DNA of 64,000 nt from assembly GCF_963676685.1 (NCBI RefSeq), contig NC_092344.1, forward strand, positions 96,254,749 to 96,318,748. Reading direction: 5' to 3'. This document shows, one piece after another, positions 54,377 through 64,000 of this stretch. The notes under the pieces were generated by a model. That model was not told the origin of the DNA and did not search any database. It saw nothing but the letters and a program-made list of their open reading frames with translations. Origin of the DNA: Mytilus edulis. Lineage: Eukaryota; Mollusca; Bivalvia; Mytilida; Mytilidae. Numbering within the stretch: the first letter of the stretch is position 1; every line of letters begins with the position of its first letter. The position numbers and the translations under genes are program-made.

Positions 54377-57300
54377 ATGTTTGGAGGGAATAATCCGCCA
54401 ACTGGAACAACTTCGTTTTCATCTACTACAAAACCATCTGGTAGGTTTATGTAAATTAGAATTTAGTGTTTTTGGTATATCTGAAATTTAAAAGTTAATA
54501 TTAAAAGTATTAAATCTACATCATACATATATTTTTATTGATTTAAAACATTTATTTTTATAATGATCAGTTTTAATTTTTAATAGTTGGTCTATAACTG
54601 TTTTTATACGACTTCAAAAAATTTTGCGGTCAAATATTGGTATCTCGTCGTCTGAAGACGGATGGTTTCCGGATAATAGATTTAGAATAAGTAAATTGAA
54701 CTCAATAAAATTTTAATACAATGTTTCTAACCACAAAAGAAAGCTTGGGATTGATTTTGGGAGTTGTGGTCTCTAAGGTTAAGGAATTAGGGGCCCAAAG
54801 GTGCCCAAAACAAGCATGTATCTAGTGTCAGAACAATAAGTTGTGTATAAGTATTTCAATTGTTCTGAAATTGTACCACAATGTTTAATACCATAAGTAG
54901 AAGGTTGGTATATATTTTAGGGGTTATGGGGTAAACAGTCTAGGAATAAAGGACCAAAAAGGGGCCAAAAACAAGCATTTTTGTAGTTTCAAGACAATAA
55001 ATTGGAGTTATCTTTCTTTGTCCAGAATGGTTGTTGAATCACCTAAAACCAATGCTTGATGAAATCTTCTTTGAAAATTGGAGTTATCTTTCTTTTTCTC
55101 ATTTCAGATTTCAGAAATTAAAAAAGAGAATTTCTTCAAATATTATTTTTTCGAGAGGATTTATATTCAACAGCATAGTGAATTGCTCAAAAGCAACAAA
55201 AAAAAATTAAGTTCATTAGACCACATTCATTCTGTGTCAGAAACCTATGTTGTGTCAACTATTTAAACACAATCCAAATTCAGAGCTGTATTTAGCTTGA
55301 ATGTTGTATTCATACTTGCCCCAAATGTTCAGGGTTCGACCTCTGCAGTTGTATAAAGCTGCGCCCTGCCGAGCATCTGGTTAGCCCATGCAGTCCCAAT
55401 CACATTTTTTGTAATGATAGGTAGCCAATACTTCTTGCATTATAAAAAGCCGCAGGTGCAAGGAAAATAATAATCTCATAATAAATATGCTCATAGGTAC
55501 ACTGCATAATATGTGCTATAGAAATCAAACTGTTCCTCCAATATCAAACCTATAATTCCGAACCAATTTCATACAGCTAGCCTTCTTGTGCTTGATCTTG
55601 TTCAAAGCTCAAAGTAAATTTGTATATAGATCACTGAATAATTCAAACTTAGGTGACCATTTGAGCACCTGTGATCACCCTCATTTTATTATGTGAATTG
55701 AATGTTGCTTAATCATGTTAATGTTTAGTTTCTTTGAATTTTATTATCTTGATTTTCTTTGACCATGGTCTCTGTTTTTCCTTGACTTTTGACTTTATTC
55801 CCCCTTGTATCGAAGAAGTGGGTCTCATTCTGAATTCCAGATAAATTAATGCCAAATCTTATTTCCCATGAAATCAACCTTAACCTCAGGAAAAATGTTT
55901 TCCTCTGCTTTTTGTTCAGAATTTCAAGTAAAAAATCAAATTAAACAGCTTTATTTTGATAAAAACTATATATAACTTCCAATTTTGCATGGACACCAGT
56001 GATTTACAAAATATGAAATTTTGAAATTTGATTTTATTAATACCCGGTAATTCTTCTATATCAATTTTAAGGTTTTTCATTTGGATCCCCTGTAGTCAGT
56101 AGTACACCAGGTGCACCAGGTGGAGGTGGAGGAGGGTTCAGTTTTGGAGGTGCACCACAGCCTACTCCCTCCTCAGGTACACCAGGATTTGGTTTTGGAG
56201 GAACCACAGCACCAGCCCCTACATCTGTTCCACCACCCGGATATTCATTTGGTGGTGCTACCCAAGCTACAGCTGGTTTCTCAGCAGGAGGTACACCTAC
56301 CCAACCAGCAGCTGGGTTTTCATTAGGTGGTGCAACTACCCAACCATCAGCTGGGTTTTCACTTGGTGGTGCAACCACCCAAACAACAGCTGGATTTTCA
56401 TTAGGTGGTGCTACTAGCCAACCATCAGCTGGTTTTTCACTTGGTGGTGCAACTACCCAACCAGCAGCTGGGTTTTCATTAGGTGGTGCAGCTACCCAAC
56501 CAGCGGCTGGTGGTTTCTCATTAGGTGGAATAACTACACAAACTTCAGCACCAGGGTTTTCAGCTGCAGGTTCAACAGTAACACATCCATCAGGTATATT
56601 CATTGTTATACTATAGGTATCAAATTGGATTTTAAATGCATCAATACTATTGTATATAAGCAGGATATTGTTAATAGCTAACTATAAGTTATGTGATATT
56701 CTTATTGTTAAAGGCTGTACGCTGAACTATATTTGTTGGAATTTGATGGGTAGTTGTTTCAATTGAAATCATAACACATCTCCTTATTTTATATATTTTC
56801 TCATATTAAAACTCTATCTACATTCTGGCCCTCATCCAAACATATTGTGGCGTAGAATTCGTCCTCACAAGTACTATTTTTTTCATGTTTGAATTAGGTT
56901 TATTCACTGTGTATTTTGTCTTCCCTCCTTGTAGTATCAATATATATATATATAAATGTAATTTTTTAGCAACAAGTACAGCACAACCAGCTGGTGGTTT
57001 GAACTTGACCCGACCAACAGGAGCGGCCACAGCACAACCAACAGGTGGTTTTAATTTGTCATCACAGCCAACAGTTGGTCTTGGTGGTGGTTTAACGAGG
57101 CCTGTCCAGCCATCAGCAGTACAGCCAACAGCTACATCAGCTCCAGGTTTGGCTCCTTTACATCAAATAAACAACATCAACATCGTATTTTAACAATGAC
57201 AACATTATTTTTGAGAATTTGCAGATGGAATTTTTAATCATTAAAATATGGTGTTATTACAAATTCATTCCAGTTTTCATATTGGTAAAATAATAAGAAT

Positions 57301-60300
57301 ATTTAAAAGAGACAAATATTATATGTGGTCATTTTTGTCTTACTTCAAACATTACTTGATACCAGTGTATGGTTGACTACTCAAACAAAACATATACATC
57401 TAGTATAGACTAGTATATAGACTAGTATATATTTGTTATGGGGCCAGCTGAAGGACACCTCCGGGTGCGGGAATTTCTTGCTACATTGAAGACCTGTTGG
57501 TGACCCTCTGCTGTTGTTTTTTATTTGGTCGGTTGTTGTCTCTTTGACACATTCCCCATTTCCATTCTCAATTTTATCATATATAAATGTATTTAAAAAT
57601 GAAAAAAACACACACAAAAATCACATAATAAATCAAACTTTGTTTCTGAAAGGGTTCATCACATTTCCTACGGTTCATCAGACAGAATTGTTATTGTTAA
57701 TAGTAACAACTTGTGACGTTACCTAGTAATAACGTCTTGCAGTAGTTTGTATACATTACAGAATCATATTCAAACAAAGTTATCAAGTCATTCAAACCTT
57801 TAACTTGCTAGCAATAAGATAACAGCTTTAAATTTACTTATTCAGGTTTATTTGGAGGAGGATTAAAATTAGGAACAGCACCAGCATCAGCAACAACATC
57901 GAGTACACAACCAGCTAACTTGGGTGTTGCCGCAGGATTCTCTCTTGGTGGGGCTACTACTTCAGCTGCTCCATCATTGGGTGGGGTTGAAAAAGCAAAG
58001 ACAGCTACAGTTGGCTTTTCACTCCCGACATCAATAGCTGCTAGGTTAGCAAATATATAATAAAAAAATAAGAAACACAAATATCTTTTTTTAAAGATGG
58101 TGAATAATGGATATTCTGGTAAAAAAATGACATTTCTCTGTAAAATGTGACATTTCATGTACACTATGATAGGATAATAGGTATGAGGTCTAACTGAAAT
58201 ATACTTTATTAGGTGTAAAGTTTTGAAAAATTTTCTGATCACATAGTAAGTTCAGTAATTGATTGATACAAGTATAAACTTTATTCTATTTTTATGCCCC
58301 ACCTACGATAGTAGAGGGGCATTATGTTTTCTGGTCTGTCCGTTCGTCCGTCTGTCCCGCTTCAGGTTAAAGTTTTTGGTCAAGGTAGTTTTTGATAAAA
58401 TTGAAGTCCAATCAACTTGAAACTTAGTACACATGTTCCTTATGATATGATCTTTCCAATTTTAAAGCCAAATTAAACTTTTGACCCCAATTTCAAGGTC
58501 CACTGAACATAGAAAATGAATGCATGTTTCAGGTTAAAGTTTTTGGTCAAGGTAGTTTTTTATGAAGTTGAAGTCCAATCAACTTGAAACTTAGTACACA
58601 TGTTCCCTATAATATTATCTTTCTAATTTTAATGCCTAATTATATTTTTTATCCAATTTCACGGTCCATTGAACATGGAAAATGATAGTGCGAGTGGGGC
58701 ATCCATGTACTTTGGACACATTCTTGTTAGTAACAGCATTGAATCTTTTTACAGACTCCTTGATACAATACTAAATTTTATTTAATTATATTTGAAAAGG
58801 ATTAAAATATTTTACACATTGCCCTTAAACAGGAAATTATCGTTATCAAATTTCATTGTAACATTTTTAAAGCTCTGGTACTGCTGCAGTTCCACAGAAA
58901 CAGATGAACTATCAGCAACTAGAAGAGAATATAAACAAATGGATGCAAGATCTTGAAAAACAAGAAAAAGAATTTTTGGAACAAGCAACTCATGTTAATG
59001 CCTGGGACAGATTACTGGTTGAGAATGGTGAAAAAGTAAGTAGAGGGGAGCATTCCTCAATATATGATGGTTATTACCTCAATGTATGCATACTGATGGT
59101 AAGTTTGATACCTTGTATAAATGAAAGAATCTCTTTTACAATCATTAAAAGACAGACATGTAACAGAGGTAACTAGAGATTTGGAAATTTTCAGCTTGAG
59201 TTTGGGCCTCATAACTGGAGATTTTTTATCGACCTTTTTATTGACGTATGCAATGGTTTTGTTGTGTGTTTAAACTGCATATCTTCCTGTTTTGTTAAAA
59301 GAACAACAATTCCATACCTTTAAACACCTGCATATCCATTTTTACTTGATAAAAATAAAGGCTAAGGGGTTTTTTAAATATTTATTCATTATGTATAATT
59401 CAAGATATTTGTGATCAGCCATCATACATAGTTGGCAAAAAGTACCTCTGATTAAGCTACATTGTCAACTTTGGTACCACTACTGAACATGCTTGTAACA
59501 AAAGGTGTTGAATTGATAGAGTTGTAGGCTTGCTGGTGGGTAGCTGTCTCCATAAGTTTGGTCAAGTCATTAGGGCCACCATAGTCAGCTTTGCATGAAG
59601 TGTGGTAAGCATGGTCTTGACCCTTGGAACAGGATCTGCACCATTTAAAATCAGATCTCCAGGCAGAGTTGAATTTGGCTAGATACTTTGTCTTCTTTTA
59701 TTTGTTGCTGGGGGTATTTGGTGATAAAATTCGGTTTGCATTTTGTCAAATTCTAAAATTTTATAATTTTCCAAGACAACTATACTTACAATGTATATAC
59801 CGTAGGTATTTTATTGGCTTGGATAGAAAACAAGTCATAAATTTCATATTTGAGTTGATTTTATTTGTTTTTGAGGTTCAGTTAATGTTCCATGTTTTTA
59901 ACAGCATCAATCTAATTTGTTTTTATACAACTTCATGAACTTGTACAATTTAATCCTTTGTCAGTATTTCACTTTTAATCAACCAGGCTTGTCTTAAACT
60001 AGCTTGTTGATCACCAGGTAATTGCCTATTATCTTAAATTTATTAATATATATACAGTTTAATCTTAAACACCTCAGGCAAATTTTACCTATTTTATCAT
60101 TTGACACAAAATCAATGAAAGGAAACTTCCGTTTTTCTCTGACTTTTCCCATATCAAATTTGAGTTTCTCAGACTTTTTCTCTGTCCATATTGATTTTTT
60201 GTAGTCAAAAATGTCTACTGAAAATTTTACGAGGTGGACATTTTCAGAAAGCAGAAGATTTCAAATTTTAACAGGAGGGACGGAAGAGGGTCTGAAAAGC

Positions 60301-62384
60301 AGGAGATTTTGACTCCATCCGGAAGAATCACAAGTATGAAAAGAGGAACTGATCTGGGGTTTTTTGTTTGTTTTCCTCAGTGATATTTGCATTCGTTATT
60401 TTCCAATGTGCAAATGTATTTTGTGTTAGTTTTTATGCCCCACCTACGATAGTAGAGGGGCATTATGTTTCTGGTCTGTGCGTCCGTTCGTCCGTCGGTT
60501 CGTCCGTTCGTTAGTCCGTCTGTCCTGCTTCAGGTTAAAGTTTTTGGTCGAGGTAGTTTTTGATGAAGTTGAAGTCCAATCGACTTCAAACTTGGTACAC
60601 ATGTTCCCTATGATATGATCTTTCTAATTTTAATGCCAAATTAGAGATTTTACCCCAATTTCACGGTCCACTGAACATAGAAAATGATAGTGCGAGTGGG
60701 GCATTCGTGTACTGAGGACACATTCTTGTTTGTTTTCTGTTTTTCAACTATAAATTCTAGAACTCTCTTAAATATAACAATTTGTGTTGAAATAACAGCT
60801 GATAACATTTAATTTTGTGATATTATTTTAGATTACCTGTTTAAATAGTGATATGGAGAGAGTAAAGGTAGAACAACAAAAACTAGACCATGAGTTAGAT
60901 TTTATAAAATCACAGCAGAGAGAACTAGAGGAGATGTTAAATCCATTAGAGAAATCGGTTGAGGAACAACCTAATATAAGCTTCCAACAACATGCAGACT
61001 TGGAGAGGGAAAACACGTTAGTATAATCATTGGGTTGAATCAACCAATCAAAAATCTTCTATCCCGATCAGGTTCTGAAACTATTTTGAAATCTGTTTCT
61101 ATTGACTTGAAAGTTCCCATAGCAGTGATAAAATTAACATCTTTATGTTGCAGTAAGCATATGACTTTCAACAATTACCACACCATATGAGAAAGTCACA
61201 ATAATGTGGGAAACAGTTAATTTGATATTATGAAAAAAAAAATTTAGAAGAAAAGTTGACAATTGGACACTTCAAACCAACAATTAATTAGAATCTAAAT
61301 AACTCAAGAAAAATGGGTCAAATGCTACAATAATTGTTAAACTGTTTGTTATTTGCACTAAAGAGAATCATATATCTTGTACCGTACTCTGAAAAGCATG
61401 TGATAAGTTTGGTAATAGTTTACTTCTTTATTTCTTCTCTAACAATTGCAGATTACAACAATATTTTTACAATACCAAAAGATAAATTCTATATTTGTTT
61501 AGCCTAAGCAAAAAATGACTCAGCAATATTTATTCCATGTTTTTTACACCTTTCGATTAAAGTTATGTTTTCTTGAGCAAGTATGCATTGGTCTCCAATT
61601 TAGGAAGGTTGAAATTTACTATTAGTGAATTTTGAAATGAAAAATTAATTTTGCTAATATCCTGCATTTAAATAGTTCTATGTAAAGTTCTGTTATATTT
61701 GCAGTTACCAGTTAGCAGAGAATGTTGACGCTCAGTTAAAGAGAATGTTACAAGATCTGAAGGAGATTATTGACCATCTGAACACGTCGAATGCTAGTCA
61801 AGATAACACTGACCCAGTAAGTGTGTAGTGCTGTAACACTCAGTGTTACATAGGTAGAAAAGGTTGTCAATTTGATAGAGGAAATTATAATATTTTACAT
61901 TTATGCACCAAGAATTCAGAGCAAAAAAACATTCCAATACACCTTCTACATGAAGAGTATGTATCATTGAACTTTGAACTATTAAGCAATGTTTTTGTCA
62001 AATTGTCTTTTTATAAATTTTCTGCTGACAGGCAAGATATATCTCTCCAGTTTATTTGTACTTGTATCATCTCAAGTTTTGTTTTTATATTAATCAGTCT
62101 TTGTTGTTTGGCAAATTTTAAAAAGAAATTTTCAAAAGTTCACATTTTGTAATGTGTGGGCTTAAAAATATTTAACAGGACCATGTGGAGCGATCAAGGG
62201 TAGATAAAATATTATAAATGCATGTTTGAGTTAGTTTGGTCATGACCATCACCTTAGTGACAACTAAGGACTCCGTTATCTAGGTTCATTTTGTTACAGT
62301 TATTATTTCTCTTTCAGATATTCCAGATTACACAGATATTAAATTCACATATGGATTCATTACAATGGATAGATCAAAATTCAG
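54377..62384 (+). CDS. NUP62: Nucleoporin Nup62 (5' and middle part)
   Basis: Eight coding exons join in frame: 54377-54440, 56072-56593, 56970-57146, 57846-58044, 58873-59035, 60832-61016, 61705-61816 and 62318-62384, 496 codons so far. Residues 1 to about 325 form the FG domain: FSFG, FGFG and YSFG motifs, then 13-residue repeats of GFSLGGATTQPSA type, then GLFGGG. From Met332 (MNYQQLEENINKW) comes the Nsp1_C coiled coil, with NAWDRLLVENGEK, LDHELDFIKSQQ, YQLAENVDAQLKRM and NSHMDSLQWIDQNS closely matching vertebrate NUP62. It pairs with Nup54 and Nup58 in the central channel of the nuclear pore (family knowledge). The last donor at 62385 points to one or more exons beyond the window. The first coding exon follows a TTTTCAG acceptor 9 bases before the ATG, so a 5' UTR exon lies upstream. 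Confidence 0.95.
54600..55385 (+). repeat. Dispersed repeat family C, copy 3
   Basis: Opens TTTTTATACGACTTCAAAA and closes with GTTCAGGGTTCGACCTCTGC and GAGCATCTGGTTAG. It lies in the first coding intron of Nup62. The 62-codon frame at 55078 is part of it. Confidence 0.75.
56290..56530 (+). repeat. NUP62: 39-bp coding tandem repeat in Nup62
   Basis: Units encoding GFSLGGATTQPSA recur about six times at 39-base steps within exon 2. The reverse strand is open for 178 codons because of this repeat; that frame is a shadow. Confidence 0.85.
57437..57575 (+). repeat. Dispersed repeat family G, copy 2
   Basis: GGGGCCAGCTGAAGGACACC, TTGAAGACCTGTTGGTGACC and TTGTCTCTTTGACACATTCC match the block at 16070-16190. 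In a Nup62 intron. Confidence 0.6.
58287..58730 (+). repeat. Dispersed repeat family D, copy 1
   Basis: Starts TTTTTATGCCCCACCTACGA and ends GAGTGGGGCATCC and ACACATTCTTGTT. An inner block with GGTTAAAGTTTTTGGTCAAG is doubled within this copy. In a Nup62 intron. Confidence 0.8.
60432..60730 (+). repeat. Dispersed repeat family D, copy 2
   Basis: Has the same ends as copy 1 (TTTTTATGCCCCACCTACGA and ACACATTCTTGTT) with a single inner block. In a Nup62 intron. Confidence 0.8.
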
Positions 62385-62559
62385 GTAAATATTTTTTATA
62401 TTGATTTATAATTATTGGAGTTTCAGGGGAGATAATTAAACATTGATACAAGTAAGATTTTGATAATGTTTCTTTATAATAAGCATGTCTAGATTTCATG
62501 ATCACTTTCCACAAAAGTTAGTTAACGGGGGGTGGAGTTGTGGGGATGGATTTTTTTCT

Positions 62560-62790
62560 CCAATATCTTTTTACAAATTTTTTGTAAATTTTCAAGAAGA
62601 AATTAAATGCATAGTATTGCACATTAGTTTTTGAAATCTTTTAACACATTTATTTTGTGTCAGAAACATTTATTAGGTCAAGATTGGATCGCAATCCAAA
62701 TTCAGACTGTATCGAGCTGGAATTTTTTGTCCCAACTGTTCAGGGTTCAACCTCTGCAGTCGTATCAGGCTGTGTTCACCAAAGCATTTT
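62560..62790 (+). repeat. Dispersed repeat family C, 3' fragment
   Basis: GCAATCCAAATTCAGACTGT, CCCAACTGTTCAGGGTTCAA and CTCTGCAGTCGTATCAGG mark the end of a family C copy after the last visible Nup62 exon. Confidence 0.65.
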
Positions 62791-64000
62791 TGTCTCGCCT
62801 TGATGGAGTCAAAAAGTGAGACAAAGGTATGCTGTTGTCGGCGGCGACGGCGGCGTCAACAATGTATTAGTTTGTGATTAGGTCTAGTTTATGGTGAACC
62901 ACAAGCGGTAGGTCAATTATATTTGGTATGCAGTTGTAATCTGCATTGGCACATCTCATTTCCATGGAGATTATTTGGCCCTTCCCCCTCAGTCATGGTC
63001 TATTGACTTCAAAACTTTTGCTTATTTTACATGTATTAGTTTGTGATTAGGTCAATTTATGGGAACCACAAGTGGTAGGTCAATGATATGTGGTATGTAG
63101 TTGTGTAAGCGTCGGCATATCTCATTTCCATGGAGATAATTTAGCTCCGCCCCCTTAGTCATGGTGTATTGACTTTAAAACTTTTGCTTATTTTACATGT
63201 ATTAGTTTGTGATTAGGTCAGTTTATGGGGAACTACAAGTGGTAGGTCAATGATATTTGGTATGTAGTTGTGTAAGCATCTGCATATCTCATTTCCATGG
63301 AGATAATTTGGCTCTGCCCCCTTAGTCATAGTCGATTGACTTTGAAAAATTTTCTGAGTTATCATGTATTAGTTTGTGATTAGGTCAATTCAAGCAGAAC
63401 AATTAGTGGTAGGCCAGTGTTAATTGGTATTCAGTTGTATAAGCAATTCAATTCAATTCAATTCAATATTTTATTTACGTCTCACCTTATGTATACAATT
63501 ACACAATACATTTATAAAAGATATATTTTGTATACATAAGCCAATCTGTACAGATTTATGAGAGACTATAATCACTTAAAAGAATATGTATATGTACATA
63601 ATAAATATAAAACCTGAATGGTAAAATAAGCATGGGCACATCTCATTTCCATGGAGAATATTTGGCCTCACTCCTCAGTCACAGTCTAATGACTTTGAAA
63701 CTTATCTTAGTTTACATGTATTAGTTTGTGATTAGATCAGTTTAAGATGAACTGCTAATGTTAAGTCAATGATATTTGGTATGCAAATTTATTGGCATTT
63801 GCAAGTATCGTTTCCATGGAGATTATATATCCCCACCCCCTCGTATTGACTTTGAAACTTTTCTATAGTTTACTAGTTAATGTGTGTATTTAGATTTGGG
63901 AATGACTTATTATAAGTCAATGGTCATCATGGTATTTGGTATGCAGTTGTATAAGCATTGGCACATCTCATTTACATGGAGATTGTTTAGCCATGTAACT
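62790..64000 (+). repeat. About 167-bp tandem array
   Basis: TGTATTAGTTTGTGATTAGG recurs at about 62862, 63031, 63197 and 63364, then 63716 after an insertion, with a decayed copy at 63876. Each unit also has CATCTCATTTCCATGGAGAT. The array opens with GTCTCGCCTTGATGGAGTCA and a GGCGGCGACGGCGGCG stretch and runs off the window end, within or after Nup62. Confidence 0.85.
63446..63625 (-). mobile_element. Retroposon 3' tail inserted in the tandem array
   Basis: About 180 bases interrupt one array unit and are flanked by ATAAGCA at 63439-63445 and 63626-63632. On the minus strand it ends GTAAATAAAATATTGAATTG and then repeats TTGAA, the microsatellite-type tail of many LINEs and SINEs. It is probably a 5'-truncated copy. 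Confidence 0.65.

Noticed and set aside
56067-56603. Minus-strand 178-codon proline-rich frame
   Set aside because: Antisense shadow of the Nup62 FG exon, kept open by the repeat.

Overview
This window looks like animal nuclear DNA from a bivalve mollusc, most likely a mussel of the Mytilus type. It is AT-rich. Its genes are split by GT-AG introns and code for metazoan proteins (Rap1, Nup62, MRPS21, a TIMP-like NTR protein). The introns and spacers are packed with dispersed repeats of the kind that fill mussel genomes. The species is an inference from this repeat style; no sequence label was available. || Layout, left to right. 567-2750 (+): last two coding exons of an unrecognised helical protein. 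4658-5797 (-): a BACK-domain plus jacalin-like lectin protein. 9292-19421 (+): a four-exon, 154-residue secreted NTR/TIMP-like protein. Its 6.7-kb second intron holds a 4.4-kb Mutator-like inverted-repeat element nested in an older fold-back element. 26313-36578 (+): Rap1 small GTPase, six coding exons, with several short DNA transposons in its introns. 42378-45487 (-): mitochondrial ribosomal protein S21 in two small exons. 47891-54117 (+): a candidate short coding exon cut in two by a BEL/Pao LTR retrotransposon at 48142-54063. The element lies on the minus strand and has a full-length open polyprotein, identical 173-bp LTRs and a 5-bp target duplication. 54377-62384 (+): nucleoporin Nup62, eight coding exons, running out of the window. 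62790-64000: a tandem array of about 167 bp per unit, itself hit by a retroposon tail. || Most coding exons are short and were assembled by reading splice sites and protein similarity by eye. Exon joins were checked for phase, and all of them keep frame. The genes do not form one pathway; this is an ordinary gene neighbourhood. The main interest lies in the mobile-element history: a very young BEL/Pao insertion that appears to break a reading frame, several non-autonomous DNA transposons with readable target duplications, and nested insertions whose order can be read. No CRISPR array, rRNA or convincing functional tRNA gene was seen.
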